A stretch of DNA of 64,000 nt from Nitrospira sp. (GTDB lineage: Bacteria; Nitrospirota; Nitrospiria; Nitrospirales; Nitrospiraceae). Below the pieces are notes generated by a model, which was given only the letters and a program-made list of their open reading frames with translations, did no database searches and was not told where the DNA came from. Positions 18,601 through 30,332 of the stretch are shown piece after piece. The stretch is from contig JACOEM010000004.1 in NCBI GenBank assembly GCA_024998565.1, positions 232,629 through 296,628 on the forward strand, written 5' to 3'. Every line of letters begins with the position of its first letter. Positions within the stretch are counted from its first letter, which is position 1. The translations under genes and the position numbers were made by a program.

Positions 18601-19640
18601 GGATCATTGAAGATGAAAAGACCAAGAAGGTCCGCAAGCTGCTGCTTGGTAAAGTAGTTGGACGAGACCTGATGGATCCAGAAACGGGCGATGTCATTCT
18701 GAAGAAGAAGGGTAAGCTCACTGCGGAAATTTTGAAGCGGCTTCCGGACGACATGGTGCGGCACATCATTCTCAGCGATCCAGACGAGCAGAAGGAACTG
18801 GAGGATGTGGAACGCCGCGCCAAGGAGCAGATTGAAATTCTGCAGACTCTGTACGACGAAAAAGTCGGCCGATTGAGACGGGGCGATGAACTTCCGCCCG
18901 GTGTGATCAAGTTGGTCAAGGTCTACATCGCGATGAAGCGGAAGATCCAGGTCGGCGACAAGATGGCGGGGCGTCACGGCAACAAGGGTGTCGTTTCACG
19001 CGTGCTGCCGGAAGAGGATATGCCCTATTTGCCGGACGGAACTCCGGTGGAAATCGTTCTGAATCCGTTGGGCGTCCCGTCCCGTATGAATGTGGGACAA
19101 ATCCTGGAGACGCACTTGGGGTGGGCTGCCAGAGCGTTGGGCATCAAGGTGGCGAGCCCGGTGTTCGACGGGGCTTCTGAGAAAGAGATCAAAGAACTGC
19201 TCAAGAAGGCGAAGCTGTCTCCAAGCGGTCAAACGATGTTGATGGACGGGCGTACCGGTGAATCCTTTAGCAGCCCCGTCACGGTCGGATACATGTATGT
19301 CTTGAAGCTCCACCACCTGGTGGACGATAAAATTCACGCCCGGTCGATTGGCCCATACTCCCTGGTGACGCAACAACCACTCGGAGGAAAGGCGCAGTTC
19401 GGTGGTCAGCGTTTGGGGGAGATGGAAGTGTGGGCACTTCAGGCCTACGGGGCCGCGTCCATTCTCCAGGAATTCCTGACTGTGAAATCCGACGACGTGC
19501 CGGGCCGGTCCCGCATGTATGAGGCAATTGTGAAGGGCGAACCGTTCCTGGAGCCTGGATTGCCGGAATCGTTCAACGTGTTAGTCAAAGAGCTGCAAAG
19601 TCTTGGGCTCGATGTCGAGCTGGTTAAATCAAAGGACTGA
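15681..19640 (+). CDS. rpoB: RNA polymerase beta subunit
   Basis: 1319 residues. Forms the catalytic core with beta' encoded 84 bases downstream. The rifampicin-pocket segment [14 protein letters not shown] and [20 protein letters not shown] reads as wild type (Asp, His and Ser at the usual resistance positions). [15 protein letters not shown] and the C-terminal [20 protein letters not shown] are present. Start at ATG 15681 with GGAGGG before it. Typical bacterial length. Confidence 0.99.
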   Translation: MSESTLSEFVERKDFSRIRTSIDIPDLIEIQKRSYEEFLQMEVEPDRRKDQGLQAALASVFPITDYNNTAALEFSNYSLGTPKYDERECLEQGMTFAVPLKLRVRLIVFDKEDKGPKKKVLDVREQEVYVGELPLMTERGTFLINGTERVVVSQLHRSPGASFTHDKGRTHASGKVLYSARIIPYRGSWLDFEFDARDILYVRIDRRRKMPATILLKAFGYSTDDLLRMYYPVEEIRVSKGKLYRKLDPEIHHGLKCSTEVMEKGGKDPLVREGAKLTKVLIAKLKAAGIKEIPVTPAELVGRAVLTELVDSGKKQSLAEKNQRLTEEILEKILDSDIEEFKVIYLDTTNATLVILDTLDMERTGSKEEAMVEIYRRLRPGETPSVETARALFDNLFLSPKRYDLSPVGRLKLNKKLGLDFALEQRTLTAQDIVEVVRYLVNLKIGRGEIDDIDHLGNRRVRSVGELLENQFRLGLVRMERSIKERMNLLDMETVLPHDLINAKPVVAAVKEFFSSSQLSQFMDQTNPLAEITHKRRLSALGPGGLTRERAGFEVRDVHPSHYSRICPIETPEGPNIGLITSLATYARINEFGFIEAPYRKVVKGRVSDELEYLSAIEGDKYIIAQANSKVDTSGRLVSETVSARSAGDFITATPDKIEYMDVSPKQVVSVATALVPFLEHDDANRALMGSNMQRQAVPLLKAESPLVGTGMEAVVARDSGYVVQAKREGVVESVDATRIVVRADAKEGRKRNDSGLDVYEMIKFQRSNQNTCITQTPVVRIGEPVKRGQVLADGPAIDHGELALGKNVLVAFMPWGGYNFEDAILLSEKLVREDAFTSIHIEEFEVEARDTKLGKEDITRDIPNVGEEALRDLDESGIIRIGAEVKPGDILVGKVTPKGETQLTPEEKLLRAIFGEKAGDVKDTSLTVPPGVEGIVVDVKIFSRKGLDKDERSKSIESEDHMKLQRDHQEELRIIEDEKTKKVRKLLLGKVVGRDLMDPETGDVILKKKGKLTAEILKRLPDDMVRHIILSDPDEQKELEDVERRAKEQIEILQTLYDEKVGRLRRGDELPPGVIKLVKVYIAMKRKIQVGDKMAGRHGNKGVVSRVLPEEDMPYLPDGTPVEIVLNPLGVPSRMNVGQILETHLGWAARALGIKVASPVFDGASEKEIKELLKKAKLSPSGQTMLMDGRTGESFSSPVTVGYMYVLKLHHLVDDKIHARSIGPYSLVTQQPLGGKAQFGGQRLGEMEVWALQAYGAASILQEFLTVKSDDVPGRSRMYEAIVKGEPFLEPGLPESFNVLVKELQSLGLDVELVKSKD

Positions 19641-19648
19641 TTCTAGTG

Positions 19649-19688
19649 CTGAGTCTTGAGATCGGAAGCCGAATAGCTCACCACTCAG
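19649..19688 (+). repeat. Palindromic hairpin in the rpoB-rpoC spacer
   Basis: CTGAGT (19649-19654) pairs with ACTCAG (19683-19688), with an inner TCGG-aag-CCGA stem. No T-tract. Belongs to the CTGAG-type spacer group. Confidence 0.35.
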
Positions 19689-19724
19689 AACTGCGCTCAG
19701 GCGGCCGTTAAGGAGGGATCAACC

Positions 19725-22700
19725 TTGGAAGGTGTATATACATTATTCGAAAAGCCGCGCGACTCGGTGTCGTTCGACTCGATGCGGATTCGCATTGCGT
19801 CGCCGGAAAAAATTCGGTCGTGGTCCTATGGCGAAGTCAAGAAGCCCGAGACGATCAATTACCGGTCGTTCAAGCCTGAAAAGGACGGGTTGTTCTGCGC
19901 CAAGATTTTCGGTCCGATCAAGGACTGGGAGTGCAATTGCGGCAAATACAAGCGAATGAAGCACCGCGGTATCGTCTGCGACAAGTGCGGTGTCGAAGTC
20001 ATTCAATCGAAGGTGCGCCGTGAACGGATGGGGCACATCGAACTCGCCGCGCCGGTTGCGCATATCTGGTTCCTGAAGGGCGTGCCGAGCCGAATCGGGA
20101 CGTTGCTCGATATGAGCCTCAAGCAGCTCGAAAAAATTCTCTATTTCGAGAGCTACGTCATGGTCGATCCCGGATCGACGAGCATGAGCGAGCAGGAGTT
20201 GGTTTCGGAAGAGCAGCTGCGGTCCTTGCAGTCTGAGTACGGGAGCGGTGCGTTCAAGGTCGGCATCGGCGCTGAGGCTATTCGCGAACTGCTCAGGAAA
20301 GTCGACATCAACACGCAGTGGGATGAATTGCATGTGAAGGCGAAGGCCTCTGCCTCCGCTGCGCTCAAGAAAAAGTATGCCAAGCGGTTGAAGGTCTTGG
20401 AGGCGTTCCGCCGTTCCGGTAATAAGCCGGAATGGATGATTATGGATGTCATCCCGGTGCTGCCGCCGGAATTGCGCCCGCTCGTCCCGTTGGACGGGGG
20501 CCGTTTTGCGACGTCAGACCTCAATGACCTCTATCGTCGAGTGATCAACCGGAATAATCGCTTGAAGCGTTTGATCGAGTTGAAGGCGCCAGGTGTCATC
20601 ATCCGCAATGAAATGCGGATGTTGCAAGAGGCCGTGGACGCGCTGTTTGATAACGGTCGGCGTGGTCGGGCGATTCGCGGGCCGAACAAGCGTCCATTGA
20701 AGTCGTTGAGCGACATGCTCAAGGGCAAGCAAGGGCGTTTCCGGCAGAATTTGCTAGGAAAGCGAGTGGACTACTCGGGCCGAACCGTTATCGTCGTTGG
20801 GCCGGAGTTGCGTCTGCACCAGTGTGGATTGCCTAAAAAAATGGCGCTGGAATTGTTCAAGCCGTTTATCTTCCACAAGCTGGAAGAGCGTGGCGCGGCC
20901 ACGACCATTAAGAGTGCGAAACGGCTGGTTGAAAAAGAGCGACCTGAAGTGTGGGATGTGTTGGATGAAGTCATCCGGGAGCACCCGGTGTTGCTCAATC
21001 GTGCTCCGACCCTGCACCGATTGGGTATTCAGGCCTTTGATCCGGTTCTGGTTGAAGGCAAAGCGATCCGGCTGCACCCGTTGGTTTGCGCCGCATTCAA
21101 CGCTGACTTCGACGGAGACCAAATGGCGGTTCACGTGCCGTTGTCCGTGGAGGCGCAGGTTGAAGCTCGTGTGTTGATGATGTCGATCAACAACATTCTG
21201 TCTCCGGCCAACGGGAAACCGATTGCCGTTCCCTCGCAAGACATGGTGCTTGGTTGTTACTGGTTGACCAAGGAGCGGGTTGGCGCGAAGGGTGAAGGTA
21301 AGTTATTCGGCTCTCCTGAAGAAGCGCGAATTGCTTACGATGCGGGAGCGTTGGACGAGCATGCCCGAATCAAGGTCCGGGTCAACGGAGCGATGGTGCA
21401 GACGACCGCCGGCCGCGTCATCCTGGCTGAAATTCTTCCTCCGATGATGCCGTTTGCCGACGCCAATAAGTTGATGACCAAGAAGGAAATGTCGAAACTC
21501 ATCGATGCGGTCTATCGGCAGGCAGGACATCGCGAGACGGTGACATTCCTGGACAAGATCAAGGATCTCGGGTTCCACTATGCGACCCGGGCGGGCATGT
21601 CCATCTGTATCGATAACATGCATATCCCCTCCCGTAAGGAAGACCTCATCGGGAAGGCTCAGCATGAAGTCAACGAAATTGAAAAACAGTATTCCGAAGG
21701 TTTGATCACCAACGGTGAGCGCTACAACAAAGTCATCGACATTTGGGCGCACGTCACTGAGCAGGTGGCCAATGAGATGATGAAGGAGTTGGGCGCCGGA
21801 GGTGATCCAGCAAAGATCGAATCCTTCAATCCGATCTTCATGATGGCCGACTCTGGTGCGAGAGGTAGTTCGCAGCAGATTCGTCAGCTCGGCGGTATGC
21901 GCGGACTGATGGCCAAACCATCCGGTGAAATCATCGAAACCCCGATCACGGCGAACTTCCGTGAAGGGTTAACGGTATTGCAATACTTCATCTCGACACA
22001 CGGTGCCCGAAAAGGTTTGGCGGATACGGCGCTCAAGACGGCCAATTCAGGTTATCTGACACGTCGATTGGTCGACATCGCCCAGGACGTCATCGTGACC
22101 GAGGAGGATTGCGGTACGACGGACGGTATCTTGGTCAGTGCCCTCCTCGAAGGCGGAGAAATCATTCAGCCCTTGGAAGAGCGCCTCCTTGGCCGGCTTG
22201 CCGGCGAAGACATTCGCGATCCTGTGACGGGTGAGATCATCGTTTCCTTCAACGAGGAAATCGACGAAGAGCAGGCGAAGGCGGTGGTGGAGGCCGGTGT
22301 CGATCGGGTCAAAATTCGATCAGTGCTGACCTGCCAGTCTGCTCGTGGCGTCTGCCGGCTCTGCTACGGACGTGATCTCTCCCGCGGACGTCTTGTTGAA
22401 AAGGGCGAGCCTGTTGGAGTCATTGCGGCGCAATCCATCGGTGAGCCTGGTACTCAGTTGACGATGCGTACGTTCCATATCGGTGGTACGGCCAGCAAAG
22501 TGGTCGAACAGACGGTGTTGGAGGCTAAGCACGCGGGTCATCTGAAGTACATGAGCCTGGATGCGAAGAAAAACGCCGATGTGCACAATGCGGGCATTGC
22601 GGTTCGGAATAAAGAGGGCGAATGGGTCGTCATGAACCGCAACGCCAAAATCGCGATCGTTGACGACAGCGGTCGCGAACGCGAAAAATATCCGGTTGTC

Positions 22701-23915
22701 TATGGTGCCAAAATCAAGGTGAAGGATGGTGATCGGGTTGATGTTGGTCAGAAGTTGGTTGAATGGGATCCTTATTCACTCACCATCCTGACCGAGACGG
22801 GCGGAAAGGTCGCCTATGGCGACATTCTCGAAGGCGTCACCATGAAGGAGGAGTTCGACGAAGTGACCGGACTCTCACGCAAGGTCATCATCGAACAGAG
22901 TGGAGCCACGCTTCGACCGCGCGTCTCAATCAAGGATGATAGCGGAAAGACGGCCAAAGTGTCCGGCTCTGGAGGGGCGCCGGTTGCCCGCTATCTCCTG
23001 CCGGTCGGTGCGCACATTTTCGTTGAGAAGGGTGCGATGGTGCATCCCGGCGACGTCTTAGCCAAGATTCCGCGTGAAACGACCAAGACCAAGGACATCA
23101 CCGGAGGTCTCCCGCGCGTTGCCGAACTTTTTGAGGCACGCAAGCCCAAAGAGCAGGCGGTGATCAGTGAGATCGACGGAGAAGTATCGTATGGCGGCTT
23201 TGTGAAGGGTATGCGTAAGGTCCTGGTCGACAATAAGATGGGTGACGTCAAGGAGTACTTCATTCCCAAGGGTAAACACGTCAACGTCCATGAGGGCGAT
23301 TGGGTTCGGGCCGGTGAGCCGTTGATGGACGGGTCAGCCAATCCCCACGACATCTTGGACGTGCTCGGACCAAAAGAGCTGCAGAAGTACCTGGTGGATG
23401 AAGTGCAAGATGTCTATCGCTTGCAAGGTGTGTCGATCAACGACAAGCATATTGAGATCATCGTGCGACAGATGCTGCGTAAGGTCAGAATTGAGGATCC
23501 AGGGGATACCTCGTTCTTGCCAGGCAGCCAGGTGAGCAAGGGGCTCTTCGATATAGAGAATCAGCGAGTCTTGGAGAAGGACGGGAAGCCGGCTCTCGGC
23601 AAGCCGGTCTTGCTCGGCATCACCAAGGCAGCATTGACCACGGATAGCTTCATTTCTGCGGCCTCCTTCCAGGAGACCACTCGCGTGTTGACCGAGGCGG
23701 CGATTAACGGACGAGAGGATAATCTCCTCGGATTGAAGGAGAACGTGATCGTGGGCCGGCTTATTCCTGCCGGAAGCGGATTCGAGGAGTATCGGGAGAC
23801 GTTCGTGGCAAGTGCCAAGGCCCCTGGGGAGTTGTCTGGTGCGCAAGCTCATCCTGTTGCCGTGGGGCAGCCTGCAGCTGGCTCCGTCGGGACTGATTCA
23901 GAAAATAATGGATGA
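19725..23915 (+). CDS. rpoC: RNA polymerase beta' subunit
   Basis: 1396 residues from TTG 19725; AAGGAGG at 19710-19716 fixes this unusual start, and the protein begins [14 protein letters not shown]-terminal zinc site (CNCGKYK..., CDKCG), the metal-binding [15 protein letters not shown] of the active centre near residue 460, [19 protein letters not shown] bridge helix region, and a second zinc cluster ([15 protein letters not shown]). The C-terminal tail ends with about 30 low-complexity residues. Completes the core polymerase with rpoB and rpoA (42704). Confidence 0.99.
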   Translation: MEGVYTLFEKPRDSVSFDSMRIRIASPEKIRSWSYGEVKKPETINYRSFKPEKDGLFCAKIFGPIKDWECNCGKYKRMKHRGIVCDKCGVEVIQSKVRRERMGHIELAAPVAHIWFLKGVPSRIGTLLDMSLKQLEKILYFESYVMVDPGSTSMSEQELVSEEQLRSLQSEYGSGAFKVGIGAEAIRELLRKVDINTQWDELHVKAKASASAALKKKYAKRLKVLEAFRRSGNKPEWMIMDVIPVLPPELRPLVPLDGGRFATSDLNDLYRRVINRNNRLKRLIELKAPGVIIRNEMRMLQEAVDALFDNGRRGRAIRGPNKRPLKSLSDMLKGKQGRFRQNLLGKRVDYSGRTVIVVGPELRLHQCGLPKKMALELFKPFIFHKLEERGAATTIKSAKRLVEKERPEVWDVLDEVIREHPVLLNRAPTLHRLGIQAFDPVLVEGKAIRLHPLVCAAFNADFDGDQMAVHVPLSVEAQVEARVLMMSINNILSPANGKPIAVPSQDMVLGCYWLTKERVGAKGEGKLFGSPEEARIAYDAGALDEHARIKVRVNGAMVQTTAGRVILAEILPPMMPFADANKLMTKKEMSKLIDAVYRQAGHRETVTFLDKIKDLGFHYATRAGMSICIDNMHIPSRKEDLIGKAQHEVNEIEKQYSEGLITNGERYNKVIDIWAHVTEQVANEMMKELGAGGDPAKIESFNPIFMMADSGARGSSQQIRQLGGMRGLMAKPSGEIIETPITANFREGLTVLQYFISTHGARKGLADTALKTANSGYLTRRLVDIAQDVIVTEEDCGTTDGILVSALLEGGEIIQPLEERLLGRLAGEDIRDPVTGEIIVSFNEEIDEEQAKAVVEAGVDRVKIRSVLTCQSARGVCRLCYGRDLSRGRLVEKGEPVGVIAAQSIGEPGTQLTMRTFHIGGTASKVVEQTVLEAKHAGHLKYMSLDAKKNADVHNAGIAVRNKEGEWVVMNRNAKIAIVDDSGREREKYPVVYGAKIKVKDGDRVDVGQKLVEWDPYSLTILTETGGKVAYGDILEGVTMKEEFDEVTGLSRKVIIEQSGATLRPRVSIKDDSGKTAKVSGSGGAPVARYLLPVGAHIFVEKGAMVHPGDVLAKIPRETTKTKDITGGLPRVAELFEARKPKEQAVISEIDGEVSYGGFVKGMRKVLVDNKMGDVKEYFIPKGKHVNVHEGDWVRAGEPLMDGSANPHDILDVLGPKELQKYLVDEVQDVYRLQGVSINDKHIEIIVRQMLRKVRIEDPGDTSFLPGSQVSKGLFDIENQRVLEKDGKPALGKPVLLGITKAALTTDSFISAASFQETTRVLTEAAINGREDNLLGLKENVIVGRLIPAGSGFEEYRETFVASAKAPGELSGAQAHPVAVGQPAAGSVGTDSENNG

Positions 23916-23922
23916 AAAGAAA

Positions 23923-23934
23923 AAGAACGTTCTT
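23923..23934 (+). promoter_or_regulatory. 12-bp palindrome overlapping the -35 box (candidate operator)
   Basis: AAGAACGTTCTT is a perfect 12-base palindrome whose last two bases are the first two of the TTGACA box at 23933. Such placement suits a repressor or activator site. No factor can be named from sequence alone. Confidence 0.4.
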
Positions 23935-23961
23935 GACATAAGTAGTACACATCTCTATAAT
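23933..23961 (+). promoter_or_regulatory. Perfect-consensus sigma-70 promoter of the str genes
   Basis: TTGACA (23933-23938), exactly 17 bases, TATAAT (23956-23961): all 12 consensus positions match. It lies just after rpoC and 64 bases before rpsL, so it should add strong transcription of rpsL-rpsG-fusA-tuf and perhaps the ribosomal genes beyond. Confidence 0.9.
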
Positions 23962-24024
23962 CCGACGGCTTCGCTCACGAGCATTTTTGAGCAACTGTCT
24001 GTTTTTCAAGAAAGAGTATAGTGC

Positions 24025-24396
24025 ATGCCAACAATTAATCAGCTGGTGCGAAAAGGTCGGACCCTCGTAAAGTCAAAGACGAAAAGTCCGGCGCTCAAGC
24101 GCTGTCCGCAAAAGCGCGGCGTCTGCCTCCGTGTCTATACCACTACTCCGAAGAAGCCTAACTCCGCGCTTCGGAAAGTGGCTCGCGTTCGTCTGACGAA
24201 CGGGATGGAGGTTACGACCTATATTCCTGGTGTCGGGCATAATCTCCAGGAGCACTCGATTGTGTTGGTTCGGGGTGGTCGCGTAAAGGACTTGCCTGGT
24301 GTGCGGTACCACATCGTTCGTGGCTCCTTGGATGCGGTCGGTGTGGCTGATCGGAAGCAGGCGCGTTCGAAGTATGGGGCGAAGCGGCCCAAGTAG
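24025..24396 (+). CDS. rpsL: 30S ribosomal protein S12
   Basis: 123 residues. Decoding-centre protein. [16 protein letters not shown] and [13 protein letters not shown] carry the lysines altered in streptomycin-resistant mutants; both read as wild type. First gene of the str group, behind the perfect promoter at 23933-23961. Confidence 0.98.
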   Translation: MPTINQLVRKGRTLVKSKTKSPALKRCPQKRGVCLRVYTTTPKKPNSALRKVARVRLTNGMEVTTYIPGVGHNLQEHSIVLVRGGRVKDLPGVRYHIVRGSLDAVGVADRKQARSKYGAKRPK

Positions 24397-24408
24397 TAAT
24401 TGATTGTG

Positions 24409-24430
24409 TCATTGCGTGATTGCGCAATGA
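24409..24430 (+). promoter_or_regulatory. Hairpin in the rpsL-rpsG spacer
   Basis: TCATTGCG (24409-24416), loop TGATTG, CGCAATGA (24423-24430): perfect 8-bp stem, followed by a T-rich stretch (24438-24448). It could act as a weak attenuator or processing site; it is too AT-rich to be a firm terminator. Confidence 0.35.
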
Positions 24431-24457
24431 AAACCGATTTTATTTTATAGGACAACG

Positions 24458-24931
24458 ATGCCACGCGGACAATTTTTCGGTCATCGAGAGGCGCAGCCGG
24501 ACTCCAAGTATCGCGACAAGCTTGTCGGGAAGTTTCTGAATGTCCTGATGGGTGGTGGGAAGAAGAGTACTGCTGAGCGGATCTGTTATGGGGCGTTTGA
24601 TTTGATTCAGGAGAAAACCAATGGTGGTGATCCGATGAAGATTTTCAAGTCGGCCATTGATAATGTGAAGCCGGTGGTTGAGGTGAAGTCTCGTCGGGTT
24701 GGTGGTGCTTCTTATCAGGTCCCTGTCGAGATACGCCCGTCTCGTCGTGTTTCGCTGGCTCTGCGATGGATTACCGAGTACTCCCGTTCGCGTGGCGGGA
24801 AGAGTATGCAGGATCGGCTTGCCGCTGAATTGTTGGATGCTTCCAATAATACCGGTGCGTCAGTGAAGAAGCGTGAAGATGTTCATCGGATGGCAGAGGC
24901 CAATAAGGCTTTTGCTCATTATCGTTGGTAG
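24458..24931 (+). CDS. rpsG: 30S ribosomal protein S7
   Basis: 157 residues, primary binder of the 16S rRNA 3' major domain. Signature region [17 protein letters not shown] is present near residue 82, and [20 protein letters not shown] closes the protein. Lies 61 bases after rpsL and 113 before fusA, the normal str order. Confidence 0.98.
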   Translation: MPRGQFFGHREAQPDSKYRDKLVGKFLNVLMGGGKKSTAERICYGAFDLIQEKTNGGDPMKIFKSAIDNVKPVVEVKSRRVGGASYQVPVEIRPSRRVSLALRWITEYSRSRGGKSMQDRLAAELLDASNNTGASVKKREDVHRMAEANKAFAHYRW

Positions 24932-25044
24932 TGTTGTGTCGTGCTGCTGATGAGCCGGGCTGCAATGCGTTCGAATAAGATTCGGCATTGCGGTGGAAGG
25001 TTTGCGGCTCGGATGGCAGCACGTTCGTTTTTTCTGGGGGAGTT

Positions 25045-27126
25045 GTGGCTAGGCAGACACCGTTAGAGCGAACAAGAAATATCGGCATCATGGCGCACAT
25101 TGATGCTGGCAAAACTACGACCACAGAGCGGATTCTCTATTATACGGGAATGACGCATAAGATGGGCGAGGTTCATGAGGGCGCCGCCACCATGGATTGG
25201 ATGGAGCAGGAGCGTGAGCGTGGTATTACGATCACCGCTGCTGCTACGACGTGTTTTTGGCGTGAGCACCGTATCAATATTATTGATACCCCTGGTCACG
25301 TAGATTTTACGATCGAGGTTGAGCGGTCTCTGCGTGTCTTGGATGGAGCGGTTGCCGCTTTTGACTCCGTTCAGGGTGTTGAGCCTCAGTCTGAAACGGT
25401 CTGGCGCCAGGCTGATAAGTATGAGGTCCCGCGTATTGCTTTCATGAATAAGATGGATCGAATTGGTGCGGACTTTTATGCCAGTGTGCAGTCGATTATA
25501 GATCGGCTGGGTGCCAATCCGGTTCCCATTCAGATTCCAATCGGGCGGGAAGCTGAGTTCCGCGGGTCTGTCGATCTCATTTCGATGAAGGGTTATTTTT
25601 ACGACGACGAAACGTTAGGTGCCAAATATAAGATCGGTGAGATTCCTGCTGATATGGTCGATCAGGCCAATGATTATCGTCAGAAAATGCTCGACGCAGT
25701 CGCGGAGTTTGACGATCAGGTTATGGAGAAATATATCAACGGTCAGTCTTTGAGTGAGGAGGAGGTTCGCCGGGTCGTTCGTGCCGGGACTATCGCCATG
25801 AAGGTCGTGCCTGTCTTGTGCGGCTCCGCATTTAAGAATAAGGGCGTTCAGCAGCTCCTGGATGGCGTCGTCGATTTCCTTCCTTCTCCGGTTGATATTC
25901 CTCCTGTAATGGGCGTCGATCCCAACACGTCGAAGGAGGTCGAGAGGCGTCCCTCTGATTCTGAGCCATTTTCTGCTTTGGCCTTCAAGATCATGACGGA
26001 TCCGTTCGCTGGTCAGCTCACATTTTTTCGTGTCTACTCGGGCACGTTGAAGACTGGTACGCCGGTCCTGAATGTGACCAAGGGGACGAAGGATCGTGTT
26101 GGTCGTCTGTTGAAGATGCACGCCAACAAGCGTGAGGAGATCGACATCGTCTATGCTGGTGATATCGCAGCTGCGGTCGGTCTTAAGAATGCGACAACTG
26201 GTGATACGTTGGCCGATGAGAAGCAGCCTGTGTTGCTCGAAATCATGAAGTTCCCTGAGCCGGTTATTGCTATGGCGATTGAGCCAAAGACCAAGCCAGA
26301 CCAGGAAAAGATGGGTTTCGCCCTGCAGAAGTTGGCGCAGGAAGATCCTTCGTTTAGGGTCCGGACTGATGAGGAGACTGCTCAGACTATTATTGCTGGC
26401 ATGGGTGAGTTGCATCTCGAGATCATTGTTGATCGACTGATGCGTGAATTTAAGGTTGAGGCCAATGTTGGTAAGCCAGAAGTCGCGTTTCGGGAAACCA
26501 TCCGTCGGAAGGCTGAGGCGGAGTCAAAGTACATCAAGCAGACTGGTGGTCGTGGTCAGTATGGTCACGTGGTTATGACTGTCGAGCCTTCGGAGCCCGG
26601 TAAGGGGCTGGAGTTTATTAACAAGACCGTTGGTGGATCCATTCCGAAGGAATACATTCCCGCCATTGAAAAAGGTGTTAAGGAGCGCATGGAGACCGGC
26701 GTTGTGGCTGGATTCCCGTTGCGCGATGTCAAGGTGACCGTCATTGACGGCTCCTACCACGATGTCGACTCGAATGAAATGGCATTTAAGATCGCCGCTT
26801 CAATGGGCTTTGCTGACGCCTGTAAGAAGGCAGATCCCGTCTTGCTCGAACCGATCATGAAGGTTGAGGTGCTAGTACCTCAGGACTTCATGGGCGATGT
26901 CATTGGTAACTTGAACGGCCGCAGAGGTAAGGTTCAGGGGATGAAGGTGCGCGCCGGTGCTCAGGCTATCGAGGCGACCGTGCCCCTGATGGAAATGTTC
27001 GGCTACGCGACTGATTTGCGTTCTAGAACGCAGGGGCGTGCAACGTACAGTATGGAATTTGATCGCTACGATCAGGTGCCGCGTCAGATTGCGGAAGCGA
27101 TTACCGCAAAGCACCGGGGCGAGTAA
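25045..27126 (+). CDS. fusA: Elongation factor G
   Basis: 693 residues from GTG 25045 ([14 protein letters not shown], the usual EF-G start); the frame is open to 24988 but the extra 19 residues are not EF-G-like. Translocase GTPase: [19 protein letters not shown] (G1), the switch text [26 protein letters not shown] (G3), NKMD (G4). Domains II-V complete. The ribosome-binding purines (GGGGGAG) end only 2 bases before the GTG, an unusually tight spacing. Confidence 0.98.
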   Translation: MARQTPLERTRNIGIMAHIDAGKTTTTERILYYTGMTHKMGEVHEGAATMDWMEQERERGITITAAATTCFWREHRINIIDTPGHVDFTIEVERSLRVLDGAVAAFDSVQGVEPQSETVWRQADKYEVPRIAFMNKMDRIGADFYASVQSIIDRLGANPVPIQIPIGREAEFRGSVDLISMKGYFYDDETLGAKYKIGEIPADMVDQANDYRQKMLDAVAEFDDQVMEKYINGQSLSEEEVRRVVRAGTIAMKVVPVLCGSAFKNKGVQQLLDGVVDFLPSPVDIPPVMGVDPNTSKEVERRPSDSEPFSALAFKIMTDPFAGQLTFFRVYSGTLKTGTPVLNVTKGTKDRVGRLLKMHANKREEIDIVYAGDIAAAVGLKNATTGDTLADEKQPVLLEIMKFPEPVIAMAIEPKTKPDQEKMGFALQKLAQEDPSFRVRTDEETAQTIIAGMGELHLEIIVDRLMREFKVEANVGKPEVAFRETIRRKAEAESKYIKQTGGRGQYGHVVMTVEPSEPGKGLEFINKTVGGSIPKEYIPAIEKGVKERMETGVVAGFPLRDVKVTVIDGSYHDVDSNEMAFKIAASMGFADACKKADPVLLEPIMKVEVLVPQDFMGDVIGNLNGRRGKVQGMKVRAGAQAIEATVPLMEMFGYATDLRSRTQGRATYSMEFDRYDQVPRQIAEAITAKHRGE

Positions 27127-27161
27127 AGTTTTTGGTTTTGTGAATTAGGGGAGGATTGGGG

Positions 27162-28367
27162 ATGGCGAAGGCGAAATTTGAGCGACGGAAGCCCCACGTG
27201 AACATCGGGACGATCGGGCACGTGGACCATGGCAAGACGACGCTGACGAGTGCGCTGACCAAGATCTGCTCGGATCGCGGGATGGCGAAATTCGTGAGCT
27301 ATGACGAAGTGGCGAAGGCGAGCGAAAGTCAAGGGCGCCGGGATGCCAGCAAGATCATGACGATCGCGATCAGCCACGTCGAGTATGAGACGGACAATCG
27401 GCACTATGCGCACGTTGACTGCCCGGGCCACGCGGATTATGTGAAGAACATGATCACCGGCGCCGCGCAGATGGATGGAGCGATCCTGGTGGTGAGTGCC
27501 GCGGACGGCCCGATGCCGCAGACGCGGGAGCACATTTTGTTGGCGCGCCAAGTCGGCGTCCCCTACATCGTGGTGTTTCTGAACAAGGCGGACAAGGTCG
27601 ATGACAAAGAATTGTTGGAATTAGTCGAGCTCGAAGTGCGGGAGCTGCTGACCAAGTACGACTTCCCGGGCGATAAGATTCCGATCGTGCAGGGCTCGGC
27701 GCTGAAAGCGGTCGAAGGGGATCAGGGGCCGTTGGGCGTGCCGTCCATTCTGAAGTTGCTCGAAGCCGTCGATACCTACATCCCGACGCCGACCCGGGCG
27801 ATTGATAAGCCGTTCCTGATGCCGATCGAAGACGTATTTACGATCAGCGGACGCGGCACGGTCGTGACGGGCCGATGCGAGAAGGGGATCGTGAAGGTCG
27901 GCGACGAAATCGAAATCGTCGGCTTGCGGCCCACGCAGACGACCATCGTGACGGGCGTGGAAATGTTCCGCAAGGTGCTCGATGAGGGGCAGGCGGGGGA
28001 CAATATCGGCGTCTTGCTGCGCGGCACGAAGAAGGAAGATGTGGAGCGGGGCATGGTGTTGGCCAAGCCGAAGAGCATCACGCCGCACACGAAGTTCAAG
28101 GCGGAGATCTATGTGTTGACCAAGGAAGAAGGTGGACGTCATACGCCGTTCTTTAATGGCTACCGGCCGCAGTTCTACTTCCGGACGACCGACGTGACGG
28201 GGATCGTGACGTTAACGCCGGGCGTGGAGATGGTGATGCCGGGAGACAATGTGACGGTCACGGGCGAATTGATCAGTCCGATCGCCATGGATCAGGGGTT
28301 GCGGTTTGCGGTTCGAGAGGGCGGCAAAACCGTCGGCTCGGGCGTCGTCACGGAAATTTTAGCGTAG
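27162..28367 (+). CDS. tuf: Elongation factor Tu, copy 2 (tufA position)
   Basis: 401 residues, same protein as copy 1 at 10935. Started at ATG 27162 with GGGGAGG about 7 bases upstream (an upstream TTG at 27156 is less likely). The DNA matches copy 1 from start to the final codons, while upstream and downstream flanks are unrelated. Its G/C-ending codons contrast with those of fusA and rpsJ on either side. Located after fusA, as tufA in the str operon. Confidence 0.99.
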   Translation: MAKAKFERRKPHVNIGTIGHVDHGKTTLTSALTKICSDRGMAKFVSYDEVAKASESQGRRDASKIMTIAISHVEYETDNRHYAHVDCPGHADYVKNMITGAAQMDGAILVVSAADGPMPQTREHILLARQVGVPYIVVFLNKADKVDDKELLELVELEVRELLTKYDFPGDKIPIVQGSALKAVEGDQGPLGVPSILKLLEAVDTYIPTPTRAIDKPFLMPIEDVFTISGRGTVVTGRCEKGIVKVGDEIEIVGLRPTQTTIVTGVEMFRKVLDEGQAGDNIGVLLRGTKKEDVERGMVLAKPKSITPHTKFKAEIYVLTKEEGGRHTPFFNGYRPQFYFRTTDVTGIVTLTPGVEMVMPGDNVTVTGELISPIAMDQGLRFAVREGGKTVGSGVVTEILA

Positions 28368-28407
28368 TGATGTCCCGGTCAATTGGCCGGCATGTGAGGA
28401 GCTGAGC

Positions 28408-28719
28408 GTGAAAGTCGATCAAAGAATTCGAATCAGGTTGCGCGGTTTTGATTATCGCGTGCTTGATCAATCGGTAGTCGAGATCGTTGAGACTGTGAGG
28501 CGTAGTGGTGCTCGAGTCGTCGGGCCCATTCCCTTGCCGACTCGCATTGAAAAGTTTACAGTGCAGCGCTCGACTCACGTTGATAAGAAGTCTCGTGAGC
28601 AATTTGAGATCCGCACTCACAAGCGGTTGCTGGATATTATGGAGCCGACGCCGGAAACGATGGACTCGCTCATGAAATTGAATCTGGCGGCCGGTGTTGA
28701 TGTGGAGATTAAGCTCTGA
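28408..28719 (+). CDS. rpsJ: 30S ribosomal protein S10
   Basis: 103 residues from GTG 28408 with GAGGAGC before it. S10/NusE: head protein and partner of NusB and Nus[16 protein letters not shown] and [14 protein letters not shown] are characteristic. First gene of the S10 group, only 40 bases after tuf, so str and S10 genes are probably co-transcribed. Confidence 0.98.
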   Translation: MKVDQRIRIRLRGFDYRVLDQSVVEIVETVRRSGARVVGPIPLPTRIEKFTVQRSTHVDKKSREQFEIRTHKRLLDIMEPTPETMDSLMKLNLAAGVDVEIKL

Positions 28720-28761
28720 TGATTGGGAATGTCCAATCTCCTTTGAGCTGACAGGAAGACG

Positions 28762-29382
28762 ATGACAAACGGATTGTTGGGAAAAAAGTTGGGGATGACC
28801 CAAGTTTATGACGAAAGTGTGCTGGCTCCGGTCACGGTGATCGAGGCTGGTCCTTGCCGCGTCGTTTCGATCAAGACGAAAGAACGTGACGGCTATGAGG
28901 CGGTGCAGCTGTCCTTCGGCGAAGTCAAGGAGCAGCGGTTGTCTCAGGGGGAGCTGGGTCACCTGAAGAAGCATCAAGCACCTCCGAGTCGTTGGCTACG
29001 AGAGTTTCCTAAAGTCGGGGACGTGACCGTCGGACAGACTGTTAAAGTCGATATGTTTAAGAAGGGCGATTGGGTCGATGTGGTCGGTGTGTCTAAGGGT
29101 AAGGGATTTCAGGGTGTTGTCCGCCGGCACAATTATGCTGGGGGCCCTGAAACGCACGGATCTATGTTTCACAGGGCGCCGGGATCCATCGGGGCCAGTT
29201 CGTATCCTTCCCGCGTTTGGAAAAATAAGGCCCTTCCAGGGCATATGGGGGATGAGCGCGTCACGGTGCAGCGACTGAAGGTAATTGACGCCCGTCCAGA
29301 TGAAAACCTGTTGTTTGTCCGCGGAGCAGTGCCTGGTGGTGTGAATGGGCTGCTTATTGTGCGGAAGTCAAAAAAGAGTTGA
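28762..29382 (+). CDS. rplC: 50S ribosomal protein L3
   Basis: 206 residues. Begins LLGKKLGMTQVYDE; the internal loop reaching the peptidyl-transferase centre is KGFQGVVRRHNYAGGPETHG, and the later SYPSRVWKNKALPGHMG is typical. Lies 42 bases after rpsJ; rplD follows after 3 bases. Confidence 0.98.
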   Translation: MTNGLLGKKLGMTQVYDESVLAPVTVIEAGPCRVVSIKTKERDGYEAVQLSFGEVKEQRLSQGELGHLKKHQAPPSRWLREFPKVGDVTVGQTVKVDMFKKGDWVDVVGVSKGKGFQGVVRRHNYAGGPETHGSMFHRAPGSIGASSYPSRVWKNKALPGHMGDERVTVQRLKVIDARPDENLLFVRGAVPGGVNGLLIVRKSKKS

Positions 29383-29385
29383 GCC

Positions 29386-30009
29386 ATGCCGATCGTTGAT
29401 GTCGTTGACTCGAAAAAGAAGAAAGTCGGTACCGTAGACTTGCCGAGCGAAATATTCGGCTGCAAGCCCCATGTACCCTTGGTTCATGAAGCCGTTGTGA
29501 TGCAGCGTGCTTGTTATCGACAGGGGACCGCATCTACTCTGCGCAGGGGAGAGGTGAGCGGTTCAGGCAAAAAGCCGTGGAAGCAAAAGCATACCGGTCG
29601 AGCTCGTGCGGGTTCTTTGCGTTCTCCTGTCTGGAGACATGGAGGGACTGTTTTCGGTCCTAAGCCCAGAAGTTACGCGTTTGGCATGCCAAGAAAGAAG
29701 TATCGCGCAGCACTGCAAAGTGCATTGTCGGCAAAGGTGTTGGAAGGGAATGTTGTTGTGGTATCTGATTTATCCATCAATCAGGCCAAAACGAAATTAC
29801 TCGCTAATGCGCTGACGCAACTCGGTATATCGGGCACCGCCTTGCTCGTTGTTGGTGACGCCAATTCGCATCTCGTTCAGGCAGGAAGGAATCTTTCCAG
29901 CGTGACGATCTTAAGGCCTGAAGAGCTGAATGTGTACGACGTCCTTCGATGTCACTCCCTGGTCATCCCGCAAAGTGAATTGGGCCGGGTTAAGGAGGTG
30001 TGGTCATGA
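29386..30009 (+). CDS. rplD: 50S ribosomal protein L4
   Basis: 207 residues. The exit-tunnel loop is recognisable (GSGKKPWKQKHTGRARAGS, then SPVWRHGGTVFGPKPR). In E. coli L4 also represses the S10 operon; no equivalent leader was identified here. Its TGA stop overlaps the rplW ATG (ATGA). Confidence 0.98.
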   Translation: MPIVDVVDSKKKKVGTVDLPSEIFGCKPHVPLVHEAVVMQRACYRQGTASTLRRGEVSGSGKKPWKQKHTGRARAGSLRSPVWRHGGTVFGPKPRSYAFGMPRKKYRAALQSALSAKVLEGNVVVVSDLSINQAKTKLLANALTQLGISGTALLVVGDANSHLVQAGRNLSSVTILRPEELNVYDVLRCHSLVIPQSELGRVKEVWS

Positions 30010-30299
30010 AGGGCGACCTGCACCAGGTATTGATACAGCCGTTGTTGACCGAAAAAATTACGGCCTTGCGTGAGCAAGGGAATACCGTTGGGTTTTTGGT
30101 GCATCCGGACGCGAATAAGATTCAGATCAGGCAGGCCGTTGAATCGCTTCTGAAGGTGAAGGTTTCCCGCGTGAACGTGGTGAATATTCGCGGAAAGGTG
30201 AAGCGGCTGGGTCGGTTTGTTGGGAAGCGGTCTGATTGGAAGAAGGCATTTGTCACGTTGAAAGAAGGCGAGAAGCTGGAGCTATTCGAAAGCGTTTAG
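30006..30299 (+). CDS. rplW: 50S ribosomal protein L23
   Basis: 97 residues from ATG 30006; AAGGAGG at 29992-29998 is 7 bases upstream, which rules out the GTG at 30000. Exit-site protein that docks trigger factor and SRP. IQPLLTEKIT and YQ-like nucleotide-binding core NKIQIRQAVESLLKVKVSRV are typical. Translationally coupled to rplD by the ATGA overlap. Confidence 0.97.
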   Translation: MKGDLHQVLIQPLLTEKITALREQGNTVGFLVHPDANKIQIRQAVESLLKVKVSRVNVVNIRGKVKRLGRFVGKRSDWKKAFVTLKEGEKLELFESV

Positions 30300-30332
30300 C
30301 CGGTGGGCCTCTCGATAAAGTGAGAATCAGCT

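Noticed and set aside
17838..18977. 379-codon frame on the - strand opposite rpoB
   Set aside because: Antisense shadow; the rpoB reading is certain.
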